From Isoetes taiwanensis (Eukaryota > Streptophyta > Lycopodiopsida > Isoetales > Isoetaceae): a stretch of 64,000 bases of DNA. Below the pieces are notes generated by a model. That model searched no databases and had not been told where the DNA came from. It saw nothing but the letters and a program-made list of their open reading frames with translations. Numbering within the stretch: the stretch's first letter is position 1; every line of letters starts with the position of its first letter. This document shows, piece after piece, positions 53,791-64,000 of this stretch. A program made the position numbers and the translations under genes. The DNA lies in NCBI GenBank assembly GCA_021234155.1, contig JAJEKV010000252.1:248001-312000 (forward strand), in the 5' to 3' direction.

Positions 53791-54237
53791 TTTTTTTTTT
53801 TTTTTTTTGAGGGTAAGAATATGTATTAATATATAAAAAATTACATAAGATATCCCCAAATGGGATTGATAGAAATAATTATCACTAGGCAGATATAGCT
53901 CATAAGTACCAAGGCTTGTACTAAGACTACCACTCCAATCTTCCCTACCCCTGGATTACTATAGGCAAACCATCTTCATCCAGGCTTAGATACTATATGG
54001 AGTTAGTAGCCGATTCCAAGCAACAAGGACTTAGGATACAACCCATCTGCAGACGAAGATCCACCATCCAACAACCTAACAGGTGTCGGACACTCATAAG
54101 CCCCATCGCACATTGTTTAAATCCTCGATCCCGGTTACATTTAAAAAAAGGAATAGAATCCCTTTATAACGCCAATTCTATCCAAGTTCTTGTTGTAATT
54201 ATGCCAAACTTCCTATGGTGAGCTAAGGCCATGAGGG

Positions 54238-55088
54238 CTACCTCCATGTTGAAGCCATCTCAATCCTTATTACACTGAAGGTCATTCCACCAAGAGCTAC
54301 ACTACATCGGTGTTTCCAAATACACCACAATGATATATTAGTTAGAGTAAGCTGGATAACGTCTGCACCTAAACTGGCTAGAATGGCCGGCCACGATAGC
54401 TGACACATCTGTAACCCAATAATTGGACAAACCCACCTCCAAAAGTCTCCTATGATCGGACAAAAGAAAAGGTGATCCATTGTCTCTGACGCTCCACATC
54501 CTAGAGGGCAGAGATCATATTGAACAACACCTTTGTTCAACAACCATGTCATAGTGTATACTCCTTCTTGTAGACTGATCCAACGAAAGAATTGTATCTT
54601 TCTGGAACATAGGGAGCCCCAAGACTTAGTCAATAGACCCATGGTTTCTGCTTGATCTAATCCCAATCTGTCTGCAGCCTTTAATGGGGATTGTGGCATT
54701 AACAATTCATACAATTTCTTGACTTTATATTCCGCCTCATCCCCACACAACCACCTATCCTCTTCCCCTAAAATACCAGAGACAGTACTGACATTCACCA
54801 TAATCTTCCTAAAGACCTTCCTATCACCTTCCCCAACACCTGGAACCAGAGCTTTAAATCTTGTCCAAGTAATCCACCTATCATTTTCCCACAACTGCCC
54901 AACCTGACGAATTCCTGCCACACGCCATTTAGTAAACACTCGAGGGTGTACAAGTGCAAGAGGGAGCGCATCCCTCTCCCAAATCCTAGTATTCCAAAAT
55001 ATACTCAGCCCCCCTGCCTCCCAATGAACATCAGCTATACTGAAGAGATTCTGCATATCTTGCCAAGCGTCTAATATCTTCCTCATTA
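54238..55088 (-). CDS. LINE ORF2 C-terminus with zf-RVT finger
   Basis: 282 open residues: SIFWNTRIWERDALPLALVH, KIQFFRWISLQEGVYTMTWL then CPLGCGASETMDHLFFCPII, the zf-RVT signature CX3CX7HX4C. The N-terminal continuation lies at 58545-58205. Confidence 0.8.
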
Positions 55089-58000
55089 CTGGGGAACATG
55101 GAATAATTTAATGGCTAAGGTTAGCCAAATTGCTAAATTTTGGGTTTTTTTTCCCAAAAAACGGCTAAACTAAATGAGAAAAATGGGAAAAAAAAATAAA
55201 ATTTAGCCTAATTTTTTCCCACCATTAGTCCAACCTAGGGCAGAATCGCCAAGAGCCCGCCGCCGGAGTAGCTCCAACGAGTCTCGAATCGCTTAGCCTA
55301 AGAAGCCAAGGAGCTTGAGAATTTAGTGGATTAGCTAAGTGGCATCTACCATAGAAAGTATGAATCTTGCAAAATCGCCATGTAGGCTACTGATTTTTTT
55401 TTCCTTAATCCCGTGTATTTGCAATTTCAGGATCATTTTTCAAGCATTCAAGAAGGATTCGGCCACAAAACTTCAAGGACGTTTCTCTGCAAATAGGATT
55501 TTTGTTGATTTCTCATTTCCAGAAAGATCTGACCGATTCTCTTGCTAGTATTAGGTATCTATTTTATCTTCTACAATTATTTTTAGCTTAAATCATTGGT
55601 CGTAGCTTCATATCTATTATTTTTAGGTTGGTTATCTCGCTTGCATCCGGAGGCACTCATAGATCCGTTTATTTTCTTAATCCCGTGTATTTGCAATTGC
55701 AGGCTCATTTTTTAAGCATCCAAGGAGGATTCGCCACAAAACTTCAACGCCCTTTCTCGCGCAAATACGATTTCGGTTGATTTCTCATTTCGTAAAGATC
55801 CGATTCGGCTCCGCTCTAGTATCGTATTTTTATCTCAAATCTTGTTTGTAGCTTAATATCTCATTTATTTTTTAGCTTAATTATCCGCTTGCATCCGGAA
55901 GGGCTCATAGATCCGTCTATCTAATCTAGGGCTTAATGAGTTTTTGGAAAGGGACCTTGAGAAGAGTTATCTAGTCTTAGGGCGGGGTTTCACTCATCTC
56001 CATCATTTGAGAAGCTAATGAATAAGGGCTCTCCATTGGCACTACTGGTCTTTGGTTCTCCATGGCAACCGGGCTGCGGTGGGACGATTCGTCATTGTGC
56101 CTTTTGAGAATGCATTCCGGCACATGAGGCGGGTATAGAAAAGAAGGGTTATTCATAGCCTTTGCTCATTCATGGCGGGGCTAAGCTTTGAGCAATCCAC
56201 AAGCTTCCATGCTCCCCGCACTTCTTCTAAGAGAAGTGTTGGCCACAATCTAGCATCTTTTCCATGTGAGAATATAGCATGTCATGGCACTTCCTAGCAC
56301 CTAGTGGGAAAGAATCAGCAAGTGCAACAAATGTTTCTCTTTGTAATTGATGCACTTTCAAAGATAGCCCCATAGGCATCCATCCACCTCCCCTGCAATC
56401 TCCTCCATTTGAGAATCTTCCTCAGACCAAAGGTTCACAAAATGTCCCACTAGTTATAATTCTGAATGTAGTCATCCAACTCATGCAGACTAGAACCTAT
56501 TCTCTGCTCCAATCCAACTTCAGAGGCCTCAGCCTTTCCCTCATGCTGTCATCTGTAATATCAGACAGAATGCCAACGTGTTCCAACATGGTGCACCAAT
56601 ATTGAGATGAAAGCTCCAACCATGGCCTCTTCTCAGGTACTGATTTAACCAGCATTCTAGTGAACAAAATTACAAGCCAGCATCTGGCCCTATCATTCTT
56701 ACATTCATCATTTTATCATATGATCCATTGGCACTGCAGGTTGCACCATTAACTTTGAGGGAAGAACAGCCTACGTTTACAATGCCAGTTTATAATTGAA
56801 AATAATCTCCTACCTGTGGAATAAAAAATAGAGTGCCATCCAAATAAAAGGGGGCCCCTTAGTGCCATGCTTCTCATGGAAAGCAGTCAGAGGTGAATGA
56901 TTTTTTACCAGCTTCATTTTTGTATGGAATGTCTGGTAATTCTGTTGGAAACTGTTGCTCTGTAGATGACTGGCAGAGATTGTGGAATGACCCTCATGGT
57001 TCATCATGTAATCATAACCCTCATGGTTCATCAAGTAATCATAAAAGGCCATATACAGTAATTAGTTAGTGCTTTATAACTAGTTGACTTCTTCGCCCAT
57101 GATCTCTCTATTCTTCTCATGGAAAGCGGTCGAGATGAGTGATCTTTCACGACTTCATTTCTATATGGAAAAGTGGGTAATTCTATTGGTAAACTTCGCT
57201 CTATAGATGACCCGACAGAGATTGTGGCATGACCTTCGTGGGCTCATCATGTAATTATAAAGGCCTTATATGTGTAATTTATTATGTTGTTTGCGATGCA
57301 TGCTAAGGTGTTGTTGGATTTGTTCAAGCTTTGCCTAGATGCCAAGACTATGATTAATACTAACAAGGGAAAAATTATATATGTTATTAAATGATTGGGT
57401 ATGCAGAATAAGTTTGATTATTGTGTAATTTGGTAAACATAGCTACAACATAGCCACAACATTCCACACAGCAAAAAAAAACATAAGAAACATCCAATTT
57501 AGTGTAGACATAAGAAACATCCAATTTAATGTACCTAACAAGGCCTAAACATATTCACAATTCTACACTTGTGTAATTTGCAAAAAAAAAAAACATACGT
57601 ACATTTAATTTGGTATTTAAAAAAACATAAGAAACATCCATATTCATTTGTGTAACTAACAATGGATAGTTATATTCATAATTGTATACATTTTAATATA
57701 ATTTAACAAAGACATATTTTAAACCTAATAGATATTAAGACCTAATAGATATCGTGTTTTTTTGATGTGTTTAAGTTTTATCGAATGCACGTGAAGCACA
57801 TATCTCCTTTACATGTGTTCTATGATTATAACTATATCATAAACATGTTTTAACTATCATTATAATTGCGCATTTATACTATTGGTCGTGATTTTCTTCT
57901 GTAGTACCTCATATTAATGATAAACTCATCATCTTCGTCCAAAAGCTTCGACTTTTGTTTAAATTATCATAGTCAATTTTGGCTAATATTTGCCTTTACA

Positions 58001-58204
58001 AATTGTCCAAGTGTAGCCAAATGATAGAAAGTTTTGGGCAAAAAAAATATGAAATTTAGCCAAACGAAAGAATTCATGATTGAGAAAAATTGCAGAATTT
58101 AGCCAAGTGTTAGAAACTTCAGGTGTTGATTTGAAGCAAATTTAGCTAAAGTTATCCTGGCTACACTAAAATATAGGTGTAGTAATTTATTCCCTGCTGG
58201 GGAA
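55089..58204. mobile_element. Non-autonomous hAT-like transposon, 3.1 kb, TSD CTGGGGAA
   Basis: Element 55097-58196. Ends CATGGAATAATTTA and, in reverse, CAGGGAATAAATTA (hAT-style CAGGG TIR, one mismatch at the tip). The 8-bp TSD CTGGGGAA lies at 55089-55096 and 58197-58204. Sub-terminal TTTAGCC(A/T)A motifs are scattered at both ends (55115-55205 and 57975-58165), as expected for hAT transposase sites. No transposase ORF was found. Inside are two diverged duplications: 55405-55665 with 55680-55920, and 56860-57050 with 57115-57285. Confidence 0.85.
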
Positions 58205-58549
58205 GTACCTCGACCCATTGAGAATTTATAGAAATAGGAGCTAGTCTCATCTCTGGGGGTCGAAGGTTTCCCCTTTATCTTACCTTGCTGTAGCCAGTAA
58301 CCCACAAAGGAGATAGCTGGGGATGCATCCCCTTGGATAGCCCTCCAGACAAACTTGGCTGCCAAAACCTTTCCCTGGACCATTGGGTCTTTACATCCTA
58401 ATCCCCCATCCTTCCTGCTTCTGCACATTTCTGACCATGCAACCCCAGCTATCTTCCCTCCCCAGATGAATTTACGAATGATTACTAATAAGCGGTCATA
58501 CACATATTTACGTGCCACAATAGGCTGAAGAATAGTAAACATGAGTCGC

Positions 58550-60176
58550 GATTAAGGATTGCATTGGCACTTTGTCACTCTCCCCATGGTGGGGCGGGGA
58601 CTTGCAGGACTGTGAGGTTAACCTTCTTCGAATCCTTTCTATAATTGGCTTCAAAGACCTTTTAGATTTTCTCCAAGGTTAAGTGGCATACCCAACGGCC
58701 TTAGTCGTCTCTCAGAGCCGCCACCGATGATAGTTCCATGCCCCGACCCTTTTTTTTTTTTTTTTTGTATCAATGTCTTCTTCAAAAGGCCATATTACAT
58801 CACATTTAGCGTGGTTCAGCCCAATCCCAGATATGGAGTAGAAAGATTTTAAAACTTGTTGAAAGGCAGGGAAACTCCCATCATCGCACCTTAAGAAAAG
58901 AAAGGTATCGATGCATATTGCATAATAGTCATAGTTTTATTAGAACCAGGAAGAATTAACCCATTCAACAATCCTCTCGTCATCAAGCTTTTCACCATAC
59001 AAGTTAAGAGATATGCCACGATTATAAAAAGGTAAGGAGCAAGGGGACACCCCTGCCTAATTCCTTTTCTGAGCTCAAAGAGACCAATGTGGTTGCCCAT
59101 TAACTGCAATGAGATCGATGCCATCTTGTTCAAGCCCATTATTAACTCTATAAAGTTAACTTCAAAGCCCATATGAACCATTACATTTTTAGCCCACTCC
59201 ACCTAATAGAGTCATAGGCTCTACTAAAATCCCGGCTTGAAGAATACACAATTCGGGCGCAGAGGACTTACACCAATGGAGCCCCTCTCGCGCTGCCAGA
59301 TAGTTGTCCAAAATGTTCCTGCATGGGAGAAAGGCTGATTGTTCACGTCCAATCAAACGGGTTAAGATTGGCTTCAAACGATTAGCAATGATCTTCATGA
59401 TTACTTTGTACAGCACATTAGTTAGAGCTATTGGTCTCCATTCATTTAGTACCTGAGGCTTATGGACTTTTGGGATCAAGGAGATAAAGCCAGTTGCTAG
59501 GGCCGGGTGAAGGTATTTAGCTGCCAAGCTCCGGGATTTAACAAGAAAGAATGGCCCTGCAATGTCCCAAAAATTCTACATAGAACTCGACGGGAACCCA
59601 TCGGTCAGGAGACTTACCAGAGGCCAAGGAACACAGAGTCTTATAGATTTCTACATCTCCAGGCTCTTGGAGTAAAATCCTATTATCATTTTCGGCCACT
59701 ACCTGGCCTTGCCCCAGAGAGGGAAGCCATTGAGAGCATTGACTGTTAAAGTCGTTTGGAAGAGGATCCTCCTTAAAAAATTCCTCGTAATTATCTCTGA
59801 AGTAGGATTTAATTTCTGCCTCATCTCTAAGGACTTCATTCTGGTCATTAGTAACTGAAGTAATACTATTCTCCGCCAATCTAGCTCCTGCCAGTCTAAA
59901 AAAACACTTGGAGCTCTCATGGTCAACTTCTGCATACCATTTGGTCTTTGATCTAATCGCAGCCCCTCGAGCCTCTTCCTCCTCTATAGCTTTAATTCGG
60001 ACCTCTAGCTCCTCTTCGAGGGCCTGATTGGCATCGTTGAATGGGTCTAGAATCAGACCTTGCTTAACATGCCGAATTTGGTTATACAACTCTACCTTAG
60101 TTTCCCGAAATTCACTAGCTCGCAGTTTCCCCCACTTTTTTATCCAATCCTTCATAATGGCATTTTTCCGATCCAT
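58550..60176 (-). pseudogene. LINE linker and reverse transcriptase
   Basis: A charged linker (60176-59700), then FISLIPKVHKPQVLNEWRPI, QSAFLPCRNILDN, a break near 59200, and LRKGIRQGCPLAPYLF. The catalytic Y-A-D-D is altered by a one-base shift (MQYA then a new frame) at about 58915. Thumb residues with GMPL-like sequence follow to 58550 through a long A run. Confidence 0.8.
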
Positions 60177-60559
60177 GATTTCATCTTGGGAAGTCCCTCT
60201 TCCCTTTGGCCGAAGCTAACACATATTCCCTAAATGGGGTGCGAGAAAGCATCCTTCCCTAAGAGTCCCGTATTAAATTTAAAAGGAACATTTCCTCCGG
60301 TCTAGCGGAAGGGAGATCTTCAAATATTAGTTTTTATGAACATGATCCGACCGGGAGAAGGCAAGATCACCTTCCACATAACACCGATCCATGAAGGGGC
60401 GGACTTGTTAGCCACATAAAATCTATCTAGTAGGCGATAAACTCGTCCCTTCCTTTTTGCTTATTCGACCATGAATACGGGGTGTTTGATGGTGGAGAAG
60501 AACAAAACCACAATTATTGAGAAGGGAATCCCATGCCCCGCTCCTCACCCAAGAGATTC

Positions 60560-61070
60560 CTATGCAATCCAATCTTCTCGATCCCAAATATCCGTCATAT
60601 TAAGGTCGCCACCTAGTACCCAATTTGTCGTCGGCTGACTGATCACCCAATCCATAATCTCCTTCCATAGAGTAGCTCTCTCTGCCGGCTTATTTGTTGC
60701 ATATATGTTAATCACCCCCCATTGGATACCATCTGTATCAAATTGCTCTTGCCACCTACCTGTGGGTTCCAAAGATATTGTAGGGTACTAGTTAAACCCT
60801 TCCATAACGTTCAGGTGCCCCTTTGGTGCCTCTAGCAAACAATGTAAAAGAGGAATATTGGCTGCCTACCCGTGTACCCTAAAGGAGCTGGCCTCAAAGT
60901 CGAGGAAGTCTATGCTCCCGAATGAGCAACATATCAGCATTCATTGATCTCATTGCCGCTAGAACTCTAGCCCTCTTAAGAGGACCCTTAATACCCCAAA
61001 GATTCCATGAAATAATCTTCATTTCGTATTTGGGTGCTTTTTTAATGCTGATACTCATTTTTTGGTCGCG
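60560..61070 (-). pseudogene. LINE endonuclease fragments
   Basis: MKIISWNLWGIKGPLKRARV opens the domain (N of the catalytic site), and VLGGDLNMTDIWDRED (second catalytic block) follows in a separate frame at 60560-60772. The C-terminal third of the domain (60200-60550) is scrambled. Confidence 0.75.
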
Positions 61071-61308
61071 TCCCAAACCCTTTGACACCATGGGCGCATG
61101 CGGATAACAGAGCAATTACCCCTACGGTGGCGGATACGACCTCTCACTGCGCATCGCGATCGGAATTGAAGAATGGCGGCGTCCTTGATGATTGGGTTCC
61201 GCCCGAGGTCTTCCAAATCATTTACTTTAGGCAGATTTAATCGGAAGCTTTTTTGATTTTTAGAGCAAGGAATTCTGAAACTCCTCCGCTTCAAACAGAG
61301 TTTCGGCT

Positions 61309-63182
61309 ATGGCGCTAAAATCCTTTCTTGTGGGTTTTTTTTATTTCTGTGTTCTTTTAGTCTATGTTTCCGACCGATTCTTAATGTTTTTATTTTGGTT
61401 GCAGGAAATTCAGAAGAAATTGCCTTTGGCAAGAACTGCGCGGGAATTTCATGAATACAGAGATTTGTGTGATGAGGGTATGAAACCAGTGGATATCAAA
61501 GCAGAGGATGTGTCTGATGCTGATTTCCACCATGTATGGAAACAAAAACTGCGGTTTGGTAAAATCAATGTGAAGCATATTCAACCTAACTTCAAGACCC
61601 TGCTTTTTGATTTGCTGGCGAGGATTTACCCGGAAGGAGTTACAAACAATGAAGTGAGAACCACCTTGGCCCGGGCGTTTGCATGGTCTCATACACCTAG
61701 AGCCGAAGCTAATCCGAAAGATTATAAGGTGAACTGGGCTCAATTTGCCTATGAGAGCTACAAATATTCTCAAGAACGAAAAGGTAGACCACTGGAAGCT
61801 TCACATTATGAAAGCAACTGTAATAAAATATTGAATCATATGAGGCACTTGAATGCTATGAAGAAAGAGAAGGAAGATTTGCTTGCATGCAAGAAATCAG
61901 ACTTACTGAGAAGACAAGGAGCTGTAGGTGCAGAGAATATTGCTGTCAATGCAATGAGAGAGCAGCTAGCTATAATTCAGCAGTGTAAAGCGAGTCTTAT
62001 TTCTGATATTCCTAATTCTGAGGCAGAAGTAGCTGACTTGAACCTGCAGGAGAAAATGTTGGCAAGTTTATTGAATAACACATTGGAGAAAATAGGTGGC
62101 ACAGAAAATGAAGAAAAAATCAAAGAAGAGATAGAGGAACTTGAGTCTTCTATAACAACCTGCTATGAACATATAGATTATTGGCATGCTAAGTCCAAGC
62201 ATGTTAGTTTTTTGCAGAAGAATGCCAAGAGCTCGAAAATGAAAATTGGTATGGCTACTTATGACTTCCCTTTCAATTCTTTTTATGATACTTGTGAATC
62301 TTGTGGCCTTCTGTTTAACTCAGAGTATGAGTTGCATGTGAAGCTGTCTGAATGTAATCACAAATATCATCTCATCTGTTTTAGTCCTGTGTTGGAAAGC
62401 ATGAACTGCCTTGCATCTCAGTGTAAAACAAAGGTTCCTTCTAGCATTTTGCAAGAACTGGGATATCCAGAGTATGCACAGGTAGAAGAAGAAAATGAAG
62501 AGGAAGCTGGTGAAGAAGAAACTGAGGAGGCAGAACCTGCTGAGACAATGCCTAAGTCTTCAAAAAAAAGACTGACATCTGAAGGTAGCAGCTCGAAATC
62601 TGAAAGCTCGAACTTTGAACCAGAAAGGAAATTGAGGAGGAGGGTTACCACCAGATCATCCTCGAAGAAGAAACCTTCAACTGTTTTTTCTATCGGTACT
62701 TGCTTTCCAAATTATTTGTTTTCTTATTTCTTATTGTATTGAAGTTTGATTTTTCTGCTGTTATGCAGACATTATAGATGTTGATAAAGCAAGTCCAAAG
62801 AAATTTTCACACTTGTCACCTGAAGTTTCTCCTGTCAAGCAGTTCAGGAAATCAGCCACAACTTCAAAGACTGTGCACAAGCCAACCAACTGTTCCAGAA
62901 TCCTCAGCTGATGGTGATGATATGTTCCACAGGGTTGTGGAAATTGCCAAGTATGTTGAAGTGGAGGTTGGAGAAACTGTCAAATCAGCTGAAGCAGTAG
63001 AGGTTGTGGTCAAATCTGCTGAACCAGGAAGTGTTGAGATTGAAGCAGTAGTTGAAGGAAATCAGGGTAATGAAAGTGTTGAGTCTTCTGAAAATGAAGA
63101 AATACCAATAATTGAGGCTATGTACAAATCTATCGAGAAGACCAAGAAGAAACAAGCTTCCATCAAAACTAGTGTGCAGTAG
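61309..63182 (+). CDS. Coiled-coil protein with RING-like Cys/His cluster, function unknown; frameshifted near its 3' end
   Basis: ATG at 61309. Probable exon 1 is MALKSFL, with an intron at 61330-61404 (ending GGTTGCAG); alternatively the intron is read through as a hydrophobic segment. Exon 2 reads EIQKKLPLARTAREFHEYRD, with a globular part to about residue 175 and a coiled coil over 190-300 (KKEKEDLLACKKSDLLRR, EEKIKEEIEELESS). A RING-like cluster follows: CESCG...CNHKYHLIC...CLASQCKTK. Then an acidic stretch (EEEAGEEETEEAEP) and a Lys/Arg/Ser-rich tail, nuclear in character. A second intron lies at 62696-62768. In exon 3 a CCAA/CAAC duplication near 62881-62890 shifts the frame to a stop at 62910; the alternative frame continues from VPESSADGDDM to 63182. 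No family recognised. Confidence 0.55.
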
Positions 63183-64000
63183 ACTAGGAAGTCCAATACT
63201 ATGTAGCTTTTAGTTTGTCCATATTTATATATGAATTTTGTCCATCTGAACTAAGCAAGATTACAACCTTTGCAATTTTGTACAGCTAAAGACCATTGCA
63301 ATTTTGAAATGAAAGCGGTCTTTTGCAATTTTGTAAACCAGACTACTTATATGAATACATCGGTCTTTGCACTTGTTTCAACATACGGTTTAAGAAATTA
63401 GACAAGTAATGATGAACTGTAAATACAAAATGATGGTACAAATGTGTCGACAACATACTATACAATTTTATTAAGATTGTGGTGGATAGCATTCATCACC
63501 ATACACATGATTATGAATAATACGAGATACAAGACATGATTTCCAATAATACGATATCTAATTCAGCAATATGCCAGGTCATCACTGCTTATACGAATTA
63601 TTAGACATCTAAATCTATTTAAGTGTTATATGCATTTCAGTTCTCAGTTCTCTCAAGTTTCTCAATTTCTCTCAAGGTCTTCATCAAGATGTGAGTAAAC
63701 GAGTTCATGGCGCTTGGAGTCACAGCTGCCAACAATGTTGCTGAATGGGCAGCTCGAAGTCCTCCTACAGCAGGAAGGCTACTTGAACATGTCTATGTTC
63801 ACAATGGCGTTGTTCAAGTAGATTTTCCTTTCCTGGTGCATTGCTTTTTTTCTGGAACCTGACACTCTTCAACTGCATTTGTATCTTGAGCAAATGTGCT
63901 GCTCTTATCTGGTAGACTGTCCAATATACATTCATGCACACTACTTGGTAGCTCGAACAAATTTTTCCTGAGGTTTAACATTTCAAAATTGCAGGCTGTT
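63183..64000. other. No supported gene
   Basis: AT-rich 3' flank. A 51-codon ORF (63707-63862, MALGVTAANNVAEWAARSPP) starts like the neighbouring gene's MAL but shows no motif; it could be a first exon with donor CAA|GTAGAT near 63818. Left uncalled. Confidence 0.4.

Larger units (their letters stand above)
53791..61110 (-). mobile_element. L1-like LINE, minus strand, split by a hAT-like insertion
   Basis: Poly(T) at 53791-53808 marks the 3' end. Reading leftward: endonuclease (61050-60560), RT (60180-58880), C-terminal region (58545-58205 and 55088-54238). The hAT-like element at 55097-58196 splits the C-terminal region; removing it with one 8-bp copy restores GRGTSP-VMRKILDAW in frame. I saw no ORF1 and no TSD; the 5' end is approximate. 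Confidence 0.85.

Noticed and set aside
1-64000. tRNA, rRNA or organellar insertions
   Set aside because: I saw no cloverleaf with conserved box sequences and no stretch resembling rRNA or plastid genes. A tRNAscan or rRNA profile search would be decisive.

Overview
This is a gene-poor, repeat-rich nuclear segment of a land plant. The evidence is spliceosomal introns, Copia elements primed by initiator tRNA-Met, Helitron ends, and a fragment of a plant B-box (BBX) gene. A tyrosine-recombinase (DIRS/PAT-type) retrotransposon, a group I know to be lacking in flowering plants, makes a large-genome non-seed plant such as a fern most likely; that is inference. No RNA genes were recognised. Almost every large ORF belongs to a transposable element, and most are broken.

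Layout. 1-4490: a non-LTR retrotransposon on the minus strand, perhaps inside an intron of a minus-strand gene. 4492-11070: 'element 1', a DUF8039-like gene on the minus strand head-to-head with a broken ParB-like plus DNA-methyltransferase-like gene on the plus strand, dotted with short AAATGGCGC palindromes. 11160-11900: a Copia remnant. 12000-19140: unknown ORF, captured BBX exon, two Helitron 3' ends and a decayed Helitron helicase. 19140-34790: 'element 2', a second ParB-like gene (minus) head-to-head with a Pro-rich/DUF7869-like gene (plus), carrying arrays of a different palindrome (arm GCCAAAGTGTATTCC). The ParB-like gene is split by a Copia element (20186-28410, TSD TAAAC), which is itself split by a truncated L1 LINE (22296-25114). 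The DUF7869-like gene is split by a third palindrome-rich insertion (31011-32544, motif GGGTTCGCC).

36189-47762: a PAT-like tyrosine-recombinase retrotransposon with split direct repeats (A1...B1A2...B2), a gag with zinc knuckle, RT, RNase H and an intact recombinase; a reverse-oriented Copia (38094-42881, TSD TAAAG) sits in its gag. 48477-53790: a 2.3-kb sequence present twice in direct orientation, 3.03 kb apart. 53791-61110: an L1-like LINE on the minus strand, split by a 3.1-kb hAT-like non-autonomous transposon (55097-58196, 8-bp TSD). 61309-63182: the one plausible non-TE gene, a coiled-coil/RING-like protein with a small frameshifting duplication near its 3' end.

Most unusual: two ParB-like genes of related design, each beside a divergent partner gene, each carrying its own short palindrome family in the intergenic region and in the introns I could delimit. 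This looks like a mobile-element class, or an element plus its binding sites, that I cannot match to a named superfamily.
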